Shown: positions 16,510 to 25,129, counted from the first letter of the stretch. The stretch is 64,000 bases of DNA from an uncultured Collinsella sp. (GCA_900544875.1 UQWS01000006.1:1-64000), one strand, 5' to 3'. The notes: a model not told the origin generated them from the sequence alone. A program made the numbers and translations.

Positions 16510-16545
16510 GGACGTTCTTGTTTGACTAGTCGTTTAAGAACGTCC
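16510..16545. repeat. Palindromic hairpin, GGACGTTCTT arms
   Basis: GGACGTTCTT (16510-16519) and AAGAACGTCC (16536-16545) are perfect arms with a 16-base centre that itself contains ACTAGT. It lies 15 bases from the end of the convergent HAD gene and may act as its terminator, though no U-tract is clear. Confidence 0.5.
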
Positions 16546-16559
16546 CCAATGGCTATCCC

Positions 16560-17318
16560 TTATGACAGTTCGTCGGCTACTTGGTGTTCGTAGAAGGCTT
16601 CGATTACGGCGTTAAAGTTGCGGGCGAAGTCTTCCATGGTTCCGTGCCAGGTGGCTCGGCTGGGCTTGCCTTGGCCCACAAAGGCGGTTTGGATGCCGCA
16701 ATCGGGGGACGGGAAGTCGCGTTTGGGATCGTTGCCCACCATGAGGACCTCATGCGGCTCGAGTCCCATGACCTGCAGTTGCTCTAGATAGTAGGTGGCA
16801 TCGGGCTTGCAGCGCGTGGCGTTGCCCATGTGCGTCACGAGTTCAAAGGGGGCGTCGGCCATGTCGCCCCAACCCATGCGGCACTCGATGGCGCCTTGAG
16901 GAAAGCTGGGGTTGGTAAAGAGCGCGCAACGCAGTCCTGCGTCCTGTACGGCCTGGAGCGCGGCGTGTGCGCCCGGCATGGCTTTCGCATTGATCATGTC
17001 ATCGTTCTTGTACGGCAGGACTTCACGATCGTAGTAGGTAAACGCCTCGTAGATGAGTGGGTCCGAGAGGCAAATGCCGCACCGGCGCTCAACCTCTTCT
17101 TGGTAGAACTCAAGATTGGTGCGATTGTCCGTGCCGCTGCGGCGATTGGCGTTGAGGTCGACCAGGATGGTGCCGAGGCGTGCCATCGTGCCACCACGGC
17201 TGCGGCGGCCGATATCCGCGAGCATCGAAGAGACATCCTTAAAATAGCGAAGGATGAACGCGTTGAGGTTGATGCTGAGAAGCGTCTCGTCCATATCGAA
17301 AACGACTGCTTTGAGCAC
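16560..17318 (-). CDS. HAD-family hydrolase
   Basis: A 252-residue HAD hydrolase, subfamily I. Motif I is VVFDMDETLL, motif II is in CALFTNPSF, and motif IV is VGNDPKRDFPSPDCGIQTAFVG; a helical cap separates motifs I and II as in phosphoglycolate-phosphatase-like enzymes. The substrate is unknown. I chose GTG 17318 (protein beginning VLKAVVFDMDETLL) because AGAAAGG lies five bases upstream; the frame extends 57 codons further but that part does not look like HAD sequence and overlaps the divergent promoter space of rpsA. Confidence 0.85.
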   Translation of the reverse strand: MLKAVVFDMDETLLSINLNAFILRYFKDVSSMLADIGRRSRGGTMARLGTILVDLNANRRSGTDNRTNLEFYQEEVERRCGICLSDPLIYEAFTYYDREVLPYKNDDMINAKAMPGAHAALQAVQDAGLRCALFTNPSFPQGAIECRMGWGDMADAPFELVTHMGNATRCKPDATYYLEQLQVMGLEPHEVLMVGNDPKRDFPSPDCGIQTAFVGQGKPSRATWHGTMEDFARNFNAVIEAFYEHQVADELS

Positions 17319-17633
17319 GCGGGCACCTTTCTCGAAAAATCGATCTAGAATCGTTGGCTCCGGATACTTTACCCCAAAGCCGAATGCCTGGCTGGTTATC
17401 GTCAAGTTGCGGAGACGTGTGTTCATAAGATTACGAAAAAGTCTCCACACGAGTAAAAAATCGCAGTTCACGCTTGAAAATGAACTCATTTCCCCGTAAC
17501 CTATACGAACGTGATTGCATAAGCGTCACATTAGTATCTGTCGGCTCCCGAGTGTTCCTAAACGTTGTGTGCTTGTCGCACCCTTCTGTAGGTCCTAGCA
17601 ATCGGGGCCCCGTAGTTCGAAAGGGGTCCACCT

Positions 17634-18800
17634 TTGAGTGAGATTCAGAACTCGTCCATTTTCTCTCTTGACGATGTCAATGAGGAGGAGATGAACAACC
17701 TCATCGACGGTACGATTACCGACTTTGATGAGGGCGATCTCGTTAACGGCACTGTCGTTAAGATCGAGCATGACGAGGTGCTCGTTGACATCGGATTCAA
17801 GTCCGAGGGCGTTATCCCGGTCCGCGAGCTGTCCATCCGCAAGGACGCTAACCCTGCAGACATCGTTGCACTCGGTGATCCCATCGAGGCTCTGGTTCTC
17901 CAGAAGGAGGACAAGGACGGTCGTCTGGTCCTGTCCAAGAAGCGTGCCGAGTACGAGCGTGCTTGGAACCGCATCGAGGAGAAGTTCAACTCCGGCGAGA
18001 ACGTCGAGGGCGAGGTTATCGAGGTTGTCAAGGGCGGCCTGATCCTCGACATCGGCCTGCGTGGCTTCCTGCCCGCTTCCCTCGTCGACCTCCGTCGCGT
18101 CAAGGACCTCACCTCCTACATGGGCACCCGCATCGAGGCCCGCGTCATCGAGATGGACCGCAACCGCAACAACGTCGTCCTCTCCCGTCGCGTCGTGCTC
18201 GAGGAGTCCCGTAAGGCCGAGCGCTCCGAGATCCTGTCCAAGCTCAAGTCTGGCATGCGTCTCCAGGGCACCGTTTCCTCCATCGTCGACTTCGGCGCCT
18301 TCGTCGACCTCGGCGGTATCGATGGCCTCATCCACATCTCCGAGCTCTCTTGGAACCACGTCAACCATCCTTCTGAGGTTGTCAAGGTCGGCCAGGAGGT
18401 CGAGGTCGAGGTTCTCGACGTCGATCTCAACCGCGAGCGCATCTCCCTGGGTCTCAAGCAGACCACCGAGGATCCGTGGCGCGCACTGGTCAAGAAGTAC
18501 CCCGTCGGCGCTATCGTCGAGGGCACTGTGACCAAGCTTGTCCCGTTCGGCGCTTTCGTCGACCTGGGCGAGGGCATCGAGGGCCTGGTGCACATCTCCG
18601 AGATGGCCAACAAGCACGTCGACCAGCCTTCTCAGGTCACTCACGTGGGCGACAAGGTTCAGGTCAAGGTCATGGAGATCGACCTCGACCGTCGTCGTAT
18701 CTCCCTGTCCATGAAGTCCGCTGCTGAGACTCTGGGCGTCGAGATCGAGGTTACCCCGCTGCCTTCCGAGAAGAAGGACGAGGAGACCGACGCCGAGTAA
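17634..18800 (+). CDS. rpsA: Ribosomal protein S1 (four S1 domains)
   Basis: A 388-residue RNA-binding protein that helps the 30S subunit bind mRNA. Four S1 OB-fold repeats lie at about residues 35-105, 120-190, 205-275 and 290-360, each with the V.G.V..I...G.FVDLGG.EGL.HISEL pattern; the third and fourth are the most canonical (FGAFVDLGGIDGLIHISELSW, cut here at the motif). This is shorter than the six-domain E. coli S1 but normal for Gram-positive relatives. The start is a TTG at 17634 after GAAAGGGG; no in-frame ATG fits. The 315 bases between it and the divergent HAD gene hold the promoters; GGAGAC/GTCTCC form one inverted pair there. Confidence 0.95.
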   Translation: MSEIQNSSIFSLDDVNEEEMNNLIDGTITDFDEGDLVNGTVVKIEHDEVLVDIGFKSEGVIPVRELSIRKDANPADIVALGDPIEALVLQKEDKDGRLVLSKKRAEYERAWNRIEEKFNSGENVEGEVIEVVKGGLILDIGLRGFLPASLVDLRRVKDLTSYMGTRIEARVIEMDRNRNNVVLSRRVVLEESRKAERSEILSKLKSGMRLQGTVSSIVDFGAFVDLGGIDGLIHISELSWNHVNHPSEVVKVGQEVEVEVLDVDLNRERISLGLKQTTEDPWRALVKKYPVGAIVEGTVTKLVPFGAFVDLGEGIEGLVHISEMANKHVDQPSQVTHVGDKVQVKVMEIDLDRRRISLSMKSAAETLGVEIEVTPLPSEKKDEETDAE

Positions 18801-18824
18801 ATCGGTTTGACGATCACTTGTTTT

Positions 18825-18858
18825 AAGGGATCCGTCCGTAATGGACGGGTCCCTTTTT
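18825..18858 (+). terminator. Terminator after rpsA
   Basis: AAGGGATCCGTCC pairs with GGACGGGTCCCTT around GTAAT, followed by TTTTT. Confidence 0.9.
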
Positions 18859-18930
18859 GCATTTGCTGCTGAGGTGTGCGATGTCGTCCGCGCGCAATGC
18901 TGTCCGGGCTGTCCACATGCTATTAGGTTT

Positions 18931-18987
18931 TCGGTGCATGAAAAAATGCCGACATCCCGCCTCGGGGAGGAGGCGGGAACGCACCGA
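18931..18987. other. Structured non-coding stretch upstream of rnpB
   Basis: TCGGTGC (18931-18937) and GCACCGA (18981-18987) enclose a perfect hairpin TCCCGCCTC (18955-18963) / GAGGCGGGA (18970-18978). On the minus strand the inner hairpin is followed 11 bases later by TTTTTTC. The 340-base gap between rpsA and rnpB otherwise holds the rpsA terminator and the rnpB promoter. It could be a small RNA end or a repeat; no known family is recognised. Confidence 0.35.
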
Positions 18988-19104
18988 GTAGACGGAGGGG
19001 TGCGGAGCGCGGTCGCGTCTCGACTGACGACGTTGCCCATCGACGTGATTATTGTAGCGCATGGGTGGTTCTTGGTTTATCGTGCGAGCGCTTGTGTTGT
19101 GCCG

Positions 19105-19131
19105 TTGCCTGCGGCAACGGTGTGCTACACT
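19105..19131 (+). promoter_or_regulatory. Likely rnpB promoter
   Basis: TTGCCT (19105-19110) and TACACT (19126-19131), spaced by 15 bases, end nine bases before the paired 5' end of RNase P RNA at 19140, the expected distance for a transcription start. Confidence 0.55.
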
Positions 19132-19139
19132 CTTGCACT

Positions 19140-19501
19140 GCTGAGTGGGCCAGACGGTCGCGCGATGTGCTGCTTGCAGCACGCGTGAGGAAAGTCCGGG
19201 CTCCAGAGGGCGGGATGCCGGCTAACGGCCGGGCGGAGTGATCCGACGGAAAGCGCCGCAGAAAAGAAGACTCCCACCTGCGTCGCAAGGCGTAAAGGGA
19301 AAAGCTGAAACGGTGGTGTAAGAGACCACCAGCGTCGTGGCAACACGGTGGCTTGGCAAGCCCCATCCGGAGCAAGCGCGAATAGGAACGCTATGGGCCG
19401 GCCCGGTCCGCGTTCGGGTAGCGTGCGTGGAGCTGCACGGTAACGTGCAGACAAGATAAATGACCGTTCACGACAGAACCCGGCTTACAAGCCCACTCAG
19501 C
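19140..19501 (+). ncRNA. rnpB: RNase P RNA (bacterial class A)
   Basis: This is the catalytic RNA that trims tRNA 5' leaders. The 5' strand GCTGAGTGGGC (19140-19150) pairs exactly with GCCCACTCAGC (19491-19501), fixing both ends. The universally conserved blocks GAGGAAAGTCCGGGCTCC near the 5' side and ACAGAACCCGGCTTAC near the 3' end are present, as is the internal GGAAAGCGCC...AGAAAAGAAGACTCCC region. The length of about 362 bases is normal. Confidence 0.97.
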
Positions 19502-19518
19502 TTTCTTGTTGACGATGC

Positions 19519-19616
19519 GACGGCGTCAGCTGGCCGATTTGGCGCTCATTCGTCGGTCGCCGCCAGAAGGTGTGCTCCCTCCTCTTTCGGGCCAAATCGA
19601 CTCAGCTGACGCCGTC
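19519..19616. repeat. Conserved-apex palindromic repeat (family II), copy B
   Basis: Arms GACGGCGTCAGCT and AGCTGACGCCGTC, inner pairing CGATTTGGC/GCCAAATCG, apex TCGTCGG...GCCAGAAGG...CCCTCCTCTTTC. It begins 18 bases after the end of rnpB. A 21-base stretch at 19667-19687 repeats the right flank of copy A and looks like the remnant of another copy. Nothing coding is seen between rnpB and the next gene at 19816. Confidence 0.8.
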
Positions 19617-19815
19617 TCGCTGTCTTCACTTGATCATCGATAGCCTCATTTTTGTTGCGGCCTCGGCTTTCAAGGCACCTTGCTCGCGCTGACGGGTTCT
19701 CGCTTTCGTTGACGGAGTCATCGGCGGCCCCGTTCTTTTGCCGAGGTTATTGGTTTGGCCTTTGCCGTATTATTGAGGCTGTTTGTTGCTGCGCTTTGCT
19801 TGTTGTTGAGGGGCT

Positions 19816-20454
19816 TTGTTGGACAGCTATTTTACTCTGCAATCGAATATTGAGGCTTCGGGCGAGTTTGTGGACCGCAAGAGCCGGTTTATTGCCCAGC
19901 TGGTCCATATTGAGTCCGAGGACGAGGCAAACGCCTTTATCGAGATGGTTCGCAAGCGTCATTATGACGCTCGACATAATGTTCCCGCGTGGATTTTGGT
20001 CGATGGACGCGAGCGCCAGAGCGATGACGGTGAGCCGAGCCGCACGAGTGGCATGCCGACGCTCGAGGTGCTTCGCGGTGCGGGGCTCAAAAATGTTTGC
20101 TGCGTGGTAACGCGCTATTTTGGTGGCACGCTGCTGGGGCCTGGTGGCTTGGTGCGTGCCTACACCGCGGCGACGCAGGCGGCGGTGGCAGCGGCTCAGG
20201 AGTCCGGGCGGATCGTCGAGATGACGAGCATCGTGCCTGTTGATGTGCATGTGGCCTATCCGCAGTATGAGCAGGTGCTTCGTTTGGCGCAGGATTCGGG
20301 TGCCAAGGTTTCGGATACCGATTACGCGGATGCCGTGACACTTCACTTGGTGTTTAAAGCGGGGGCGCAGGAGCCGTTTTGCGCTAAGATGCGCGAACTT
20401 ATGGCGGGGCGCGAGGAGATTGAGGTTGGCGCTCCCGAGTTTGCGGAGTTCTAA
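19816..20454 (+). CDS. YigZ/IMPACT family protein
   Basis: A 212-residue protein of the YigZ/UPF0029 family related to eukaryotic IMPACT. The N-terminal domain carries the signature DDGEPSRTSGMPTLEVLRG and VVTRYFGGTLLGPGGLVRAY; a C-terminal ferredoxin-like domain follows. The family's function in bacteria is poorly defined and thought to be translation-related. Starts are TTG codons at 19816 or 19819 with GAGGGG just upstream; there is no ATG. A terminator follows directly. Confidence 0.88.
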   Translation: MLDSYFTLQSNIEASGEFVDRKSRFIAQLVHIESEDEANAFIEMVRKRHYDARHNVPAWILVDGRERQSDDGEPSRTSGMPTLEVLRGAGLKNVCCVVTRYFGGTLLGPGGLVRAYTAATQAAVAAAQESGRIVEMTSIVPVDVHVAYPQYEQVLRLAQDSGAKVSDTDYADAVTLHLVFKAGAQEPFCAKMRELMAGREEIEVGAPEFAEF

Positions 20455-20456
20455 CG

Positions 20457-20507
20457 ACGACGGCCGGCGTGCTTTTGGATGAATCCAAAGCGCGCGGCCG
20501 TCGTTTT
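20457..20507. terminator. Terminator between yigZ-like gene and the Cys-motif gene
   Basis: ACGACGGCCG pairs with CGGCCGTCGT, with an inner GCTTTTGGAT/ATCCAAAGC-like extension, and is followed by TTTTATG. It serves the plus strand gene and may serve the convergent one. Confidence 0.75.
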
Positions 20508-20520
20508 ATGTTGCTGCCGT

Positions 20521-20967
20521 TTACTCGGCGAGCTGCTTTAGCACATCGCAGGCGATCTCGACGGCATCGTCGATGCAGCCGGGGCAGCTGCGGAGCGGAC
20601 CTTTATCCGATCCGATGCCCTTGAGCGTGCCGCAGACGGTCGTCGTGTTCTTCTCGCCAAAACGCTTGGCGATTTCGCGCGACAGCTTGTAGGTCTGGCC
20701 CTTGGTCTTGGGGTTCTCCATGCCGTCGCTCATTACAAAGCCCATGATGGCAACAGCGCCCGAGATGGCGCCGCAGGTTTCGGTCATGCCGCCCATGCCG
20801 GCGCCAAAGCCCTCGGTGAGGGTAAAGGCGACCTGGGGGTCGAGCCCGACGGCGGGCGCGAGCGTGCAGGCGACGGCCTGCGCGCAGTTAAAGCCGCGGG
20901 CGTGGTATTCGGCAGCTTGAGCCTGACAGGCGGTGATGTCGAGCTGAGCCGTATCGATTTGCTTCAT
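20521..20967 (-). CDS. C_GCAxxG_C_C family protein
   Basis: A 148-residue protein of the C_GCAxxG_C_C (redox-active) family. The defining motif is seen in order: FNCAQAVA, then ETCGAISGAV, then VCGTLKG and SCPGCIDDA near the C-terminus. Members occur in anaerobes and are suspected of metal or redox roles; no reaction is established. ATG 20967 follows AAGGAGACAACG, and the frame further upstream is not family-like. It is single-gene and divergent from metY. Confidence 0.85.
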   Translation of the reverse strand: MKQIDTAQLDITACQAQAAEYHARGFNCAQAVACTLAPAVGLDPQVAFTLTEGFGAGMGGMTETCGAISGAVAIMGFVMSDGMENPKTKGQTYKLSREIAKRFGEKNTTTVCGTLKGIGSDKGPLRSCPGCIDDAVEIACDVLKQLAE

Positions 20968-21078
20968 CGTTGTCTCCTTGATCACGGTGTACCCGCCTAT
21001 GGTACCCTTGCCGGTGCATGTAATCGTCGAGAGCCTCATGCATGCCTCATTTTTATCTATCGAACAAGTGCCTAAGGT

Positions 21079-21109
21079 TGAGACAAACACCCTTGATTCA
21101 TTTGTCTCA
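21079..21109. repeat. Short TGRGACAAA hairpin, copy 2
   Basis: TGAGACAAA (21079-21087) and TTTGTCTCA (21101-21109) with a 13-base spacer. It differs from copy 1 (8483-8513) at one arm position with the matching change in the other arm. The sequences before the hairpins (CTTAAG/CCTAAG) and the spacers are also alike. Here it lies in the divergent space before metY. Confidence 0.6.
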
Positions 21110-21197
21110 TAACCCACCTTGAGGATGGGTTGAGAGGGGTGCGGGGTAGCGGTATCGTGAACCGAATAAAATCAAAACCCAAGTAAGGGAGTTGGAT

Positions 21198-22481
21198 ATG
21201 AGCGAGCAGACCATCGGTACCACGTGTGTTCAGGGCGGTTATCGCCCGGGCGATGCAGAGCCGCGTCAGGTGCCTATCTACCAGTCAACCACGTGGAAGT
21301 ACGACACGTCCGAGCACATGGGCAAGCTGTTTGACCTGGAGGAGTCGGGCTACTTCTACAGCCGTCTGCAGAATCCCACGTGTGATCTGGTTGCCGCCAA
21401 GATCTGCGAGATGGAGGGCGGCACTGCTGCGATGCTCACGAGCTCGGGCATGGCTGCGAACTTCCTCGCGATCTTTAACGTGGCCGGTGCCGGCGATCAC
21501 GTGGTCGCGAGCTCTGCCATCTACGGCGGTACCTACAACCTGCTTGCCCATACCATGGGCCGTATGGGCGTTACCTGCACGTTCGTTGCTCCCGACTGCA
21601 CCGATGAGGAGCTGGAAGCAGCCTTCCGGCCCAACACCAAGCTCGTCTTTGGCGAGACCATCGCCAATCCCGCCCTCGCCGTGCTCGATATTGAGCGCTT
21701 TGCCAAGGCCGCGCATGACCACGGCGTGCCGCTGATGGTCGACAACACCTTCCCGACGCCCGTGATGTGTCGTCCTTTTGAGTGGGGTGCCGATATCGTC
21801 ACGCACTCCACGACTAAGTACATGGACGGTCACGCGGCCTACCTGGGCGGCGTGATCGTCGACCACGGCCAGTTTGACTGGATGGCTCATGCGGACAAGT
21901 TCCCGGGCCTCACCACGCCCGACGAGAGCTACCACGGCGTGACCTATGCCGAGAAGTTCGGTCGCGAGGGCGCCTTCATTACCAAGGCCACCGCTCAGCT
22001 CATGCGCGATCTTGGCCCCATGCAGAACCCGCAGGCGGCGTTTTTCCTGAACAGCTCGCTCGAGAGCCTGCATGTGCGCATGCCGCGTCATTGCGAGAAC
22101 GGCCTGGCCGTTGCCAAGTTCCTGCAGAGCCATCCCAAGGTGCGCTTCGTGAGCTATCCGGGCCTGGAGGGCGACAAGTGCTATGACCTGGCTCAGAAGT
22201 ACATGCCCAACGGTACCTGCGGCGTCGTGAGCTTTGGCTTTAACGGCGGTCGCGCGGCAGCTGAGACCTTTATGAAGAGCCTCAAGCTCGCCCAGATCGC
22301 CACGCATGTGGCCGACGCCCGCACTTGCTGCCTGCATCCCGCTAACGCCACGCATCGCCAGATGAACGATGAGGAGCTCATCGCCTGTGGCATCTCCGCC
22401 GACATGGTGCGCCTGTCGTGCGGCCTCGAGGACACGGCCGACCTGATTGCCGACCTTGAGCAGGCTCTCGAGCAGTGCTAG
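21198..22481 (+). CDS. O-acetylhomoserine sulfhydrylase-type PLP enzyme
   Basis: A 427-residue Cys/Met-metabolism PLP enzyme. The order of blocks (PIYQSTTWKYDTSEH, YSRLQNPT, TSSGMAANF, VDNTFPTP, and the PLP-lysine motif THSTTKYMDGHA, then HPANATHRQM and RLSCGLED) is that of O-acetylhomoserine/O-acetylserine sulfhydrylases (MetY type), making homocysteine from O-acetylhomoserine and sulfide. Methionine gamma-lyase is a close relative and cannot be excluded from motifs alone. ATG 21198 follows AAGGGAG; a TTG lies two codons upstream. A terminator follows at 22552. Confidence 0.88.
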   Translation: MSEQTIGTTCVQGGYRPGDAEPRQVPIYQSTTWKYDTSEHMGKLFDLEESGYFYSRLQNPTCDLVAAKICEMEGGTAAMLTSSGMAANFLAIFNVAGAGDHVVASSAIYGGTYNLLAHTMGRMGVTCTFVAPDCTDEELEAAFRPNTKLVFGETIANPALAVLDIERFAKAAHDHGVPLMVDNTFPTPVMCRPFEWGADIVTHSTTKYMDGHAAYLGGVIVDHGQFDWMAHADKFPGLTTPDESYHGVTYAEKFGREGAFITKATAQLMRDLGPMQNPQAAFFLNSSLESLHVRMPRHCENGLAVAKFLQSHPKVRFVSYPGLEGDKCYDLAQKYMPNGTCGVVSFGFNGGRAAAETFMKSLKLAQIATHVADARTCCLHPANATHRQMNDEELIACGISADMVRLSCGLEDTADLIADLEQALEQC

Positions 22482-22551
22482 GCTAGCGTTCGCATAAGTC
22501 GCCGATGCCGACAGAGGGCTTCGGCGACCTTTACGTTCCGATTCCGTAGGC

Positions 22552-22597
22552 GGGACCCCAATCGCGGCTGTTTGCAGGCGATTGGGGCCCCGTTTTT
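22552..22597 (+). terminator. Terminator after the metY-like gene
   Basis: CCCCAATCGC and GCGATTGGGG form a 10-base stem followed by CCCCGTTTTT. A weaker hairpin GTCGCCGA/TCGGCGAC precedes it at 22499-22528. Confidence 0.85.
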
Positions 22598-22623
22598 GTG
22601 TTGCGCCACTCGAAAGGATGGAT

Positions 22624-23928
22624 ATGGAGAAAACCGCAGAGCAGCTGCGCCGCGAGCACATTGCCCTAGAGGGCGACACCCATGGCAAGAACAAATGGGC
22701 GATTCTGTTTACCGTGCTCATCATGACGTTTATGGCGTGTCTGGATTCGACCGTCGTGACCGTGGCACTGCCCGTGATGCAAAAGGAGCTGGGCGTGGGC
22801 CTCGACCGCATCCAGCTGGTGAGCTCGGTGTATCTGCTTGCGACATGCGTGGCAATGTTGCCGTTTGGCCGTCTGGGCGACGTGCGCGGCAAGGTGGGTG
22901 TGTTCCAGCTGGGCGTCATCGTCTTTACGGTCGGCTCGCTGCTGTGCGGCCTTTCGGCCTCGCTCGAGGTTCTTATCCTGGCACGTATTGTTCAGGGAGT
23001 CGGTTGCGCGGCGGCCATGGCTAACAACATGGGTATCATCACCGAGTCGTTTCCGGCGCGCGAGCGCGGTCGTGCCATGGGTATCCTCGCGACTTTCGTG
23101 GCCCTCGGCATGATGTGTGGTCCCGTGCTCGGCGGCATACTGGTGGCAAGCTTTCCCTGGGAGAGCATCTTCCTCATCAACCTGCCCATTGGCGTCATCT
23201 CGTTTATTGTGGGGCTTTACACACTGCCGCATGTTAAGCCGGAGGCCAGCGAGCGCCCCATGTCGCTGGCGGAGGCCGCGCGTCGCTGCTTTGCGAGTTC
23301 GGCTTTTACGATTAACTTGGCATGCATGCTTATTGTGTTTATCGGCATCGGTGCATCTGAGTTTGTGCTGCCGTTCTATTTCCAGGATGCCCATGGCTTT
23401 AGCTCCGATATTTCCGGACTGCTCTTTTTGGCGCTGCCGATGGTGAATGCCTTTATCGGGCCGCTTTCGGGTACGGTTTCGGACCGTGTTGGCTGCGAGG
23501 GTCCCACGGCGGTCGGCCTGGGTGTGTACGTATGCGGTCTCTTTGCGGTAAGCACGCTCAACGAGCACTCCTCCATCCCTGTGATCGTGTGCTGTGTCGC
23601 GTTTATGTCGTGCGGCACGTCGATTTTCCAGAGCCCCAATAACTCGCTGTATATGGGCTCGGCTCCGCGCGAGGCACTCGGTTTTGCGGGCAGCTTGGGC
23701 AGTTTGGCGCGCTATGCCGGCATGGCAGTGGGCATTACGGCGGCGTCGCATATCCTGTATGGGCAGATGAGCGTGGCGATGGGCGAGGCCGTGACCAGTT
23801 TCGTTGCAGGCCGTTCGGATGTGTTCTTATTCGGCTTTCGCTCGGTGTTCTACGTGCTCATGGCTGTGGCCGCTGTGGGCTTTGCGCTCGCCATGGTGCG
23901 TTTGGTGAAGATGCGCGCCCGCCATTAG
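22624..23928 (+). CDS. MFS drug:H+ antiporter (EmrB/QacA-like)
   Basis: A 434-residue inner-membrane exporter of the major facilitator superfamily. It has the DHA2-type motif LDSTVVTVALPVM in helix 1, motif A GRLGDVRGKVGVF after helix 2, RIVQGVGCAAAMAN in helix 4 and motif C GPVLGGIL in helix 5. About 12 membrane segments can be counted, fewer than the 14 of classical QacA. The substrate is unknown. I prefer ATG 22624 because GAAAGG is six bases upstream; ATG 22618 directly abuts the RBS. It stands alone. Confidence 0.88.
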   Translation: MEKTAEQLRREHIALEGDTHGKNKWAILFTVLIMTFMACLDSTVVTVALPVMQKELGVGLDRIQLVSSVYLLATCVAMLPFGRLGDVRGKVGVFQLGVIVFTVGSLLCGLSASLEVLILARIVQGVGCAAAMANNMGIITESFPARERGRAMGILATFVALGMMCGPVLGGILVASFPWESIFLINLPIGVISFIVGLYTLPHVKPEASERPMSLAEAARRCFASSAFTINLACMLIVFIGIGASEFVLPFYFQDAHGFSSDISGLLFLALPMVNAFIGPLSGTVSDRVGCEGPTAVGLGVYVCGLFAVSTLNEHSSIPVIVCCVAFMSCGTSIFQSPNNSLYMGSAPREALGFAGSLGSLARYAGMAVGITAASHILYGQMSVAMGEAVTSFVAGRSDVFLFGFRSVFYVLMAVAAVGFALAMVRLVKMRARH

Positions 23929-23960
23929 CGTGTTGGGAGGCTGTCTGCCACGATTCGCGC

Positions 23961-24005
23961 CGTCCCAAAAAGACTGGTTTGTGGTGCGATGTGGCTTGTG
24001 GGACG
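23961..24005 (+). terminator. Hairpin after the MFS gene
   Basis: CGTCCCA (23961-23967) pairs with TGGGACG (23999-24005) around 31 bases. A weak terminator candidate between the exporter and xpt. Confidence 0.35.
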
Positions 24006-24085
24006 GGCGGGGGTCGGTCCGTGGTAGACTATCGAACAACGTTTATTAATCGCGCGGTATCGTTGCCGCGAGAAGGGGTTGCGCC

Positions 24086-24664
24086 ATGCAGGAGCTTGAG
24101 GATCGTATTAGCCATGACGGCATCGTAAAGGCCGGTAACGTCCTTAAGGTTGATGCCTTCCTCAACCACCAGTGCGACGTTGAGCTGTTCGATCACATGG
24201 GCGCTGAGTGGGCCCGTCTGTTCGAGGGCGTCGAGATCAACAAGATCCTGACGATCGAGGCTTCGGGCATTGGCATGGCCTGCATTGCAGCTCAGCATTT
24301 TGGCGGCGTGCCGGTGGTCTTTGCCAAGAAGGCCCAGTCCATTAACCTCGACGGCGAGCAGTATGCCACGACCATCTACTCCTTTACCAAGCAGAAGGAG
24401 TACCCGGTCATCGTGGGCAAGCGCTTCCTGTCCGAGGGCGATAAGGTCCTAATCATCGATGACTTCCTGGCCAACGGCTGCGCGCTTGAGGGTCTTATCA
24501 AGATCTGTGAGGCCGCGGGTGCCGAGGTTGCTGGCATTGGCATTGCGGTGGAGAAAGGCTTCCAGGGCGGTGGCGATAAGCTCCGCGAGCGCGGCTTCCG
24601 CGTTGAGAGCCTGGCTCGCATTGCCGATATGGACTGCGAGAACGGCGAGATCACCTTCGCCTAA
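24086..24664 (+). CDS. xpt: Xanthine phosphoribosyltransferase
   Basis: A 192-residue purine-salvage enzyme converting xanthine and PRPP to XMP. The N-terminal hood LEDRISHDGIVKAGNVLKVDAFLNHQ is characteristic of Xpt, followed by the PRPP-binding loop VLIIDDFLANGCALEGL and the QYATTIYSFTKQKEY segment. Length is standard. ATG 24086 follows GAGAAGGGG. No purine riboswitch can be recognised in the 157 bases upstream. A very strong terminator follows. Confidence 0.95.
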   Translation: MQELEDRISHDGIVKAGNVLKVDAFLNHQCDVELFDHMGAEWARLFEGVEINKILTIEASGIGMACIAAQHFGGVPVVFAKKAQSINLDGEQYATTIYSFTKQKEYPVIVGKRFLSEGDKVLIIDDFLANGCALEGLIKICEAAGAEVAGIGIAVEKGFQGGGDKLRERGFRVESLARIADMDCENGEITFA

Positions 24665-24691
24665 GCGCGCAACACAAGCGATTGGTATGCG

Positions 24692-24728
24692 ATGTGACAA
24701 AGGGACTGTCCCTTTGTCACATTTTTTT
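24692..24728 (+). terminator. Terminator after xpt
   Basis: ATGTGACAAAGGGAC and GTCCCTTTGTCACAT form a 15-base perfect stem with a single-base apex, followed by TTTTTT. Confidence 0.92.
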
Positions 24729-24748
24729 GTATGAGGGGAGGTGTTGAT

Positions 24749-25129
24749 ATGGATGAGAACAAGATGGGATGGCGCGAGTATGCGCGCTTTGCCGAGATGT
24801 CGGTTGAGGAGCTGGCGCGCGATTGCGAGGTACAGGTGTTTCGCGCGACGGGTCCGGGTGGGCAGGGCGTGAACACGACGGACTCTGCGGTGCGCATGAA
24901 ACATGGGCCCACGGGGATTGTCGTGACGGCGCGCGAGAGCCGTAGTCAGTTTCAGAATCGTGCGAGCTGTTTGCGTAAGCTGAGGGCAGAGCTTGAGCGT
25001 CGTGGCCGTCCGCCGCGCCGTCGCGTCAAGACCAAAGTGCCACAGCGATCGCGCCAGCGCAGGCTCAACGACAAGCACTTCAACGCCATTAAAAAGGCCA
25101 ACCGTCGCAAACCGGGCAGCGACGAATGA
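24749..25129 (+). CDS. ArfB-like peptidyl-tRNA hydrolase (RF-1 domain protein)
   Basis: A 126-residue protein consisting of just the release-factor catalytic domain. The GGQ motif is at about residues 37-39 within TGPGGQGVNTTDSAVRM, and the C-terminal tail is strongly basic (KTKVPQRSRQRRLNDKHF). Small proteins of this make-up (ArfB/YaeJ and relatives) hydrolyse peptidyl-tRNA on stalled ribosomes using the tail in the mRNA channel. There is no codon-recognition domain, so it is not RF1 or RF2. ATG 24749 follows GGGAGG. It converges on the lipid kinase gene with a palindromic repeat between. Confidence 0.85.
   Translation: MDENKMGWREYARFAEMSVEELARDCEVQVFRATGPGGQGVNTTDSAVRMKHGPTGIVVTARESRSQFQNRASCLRKLRAELERRGRPPRRRVKTKVPQRSRQRRLNDKHFNAIKKANRRKPGSDE

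Noticed and set aside
24692..24728. Third copy of the TGRGACAAA hairpin family
   Set aside because: It shares GTGACAAA with the family but has a 15-base stem with a one-base apex and a long T-tract, so it is an ordinary terminator of xpt.
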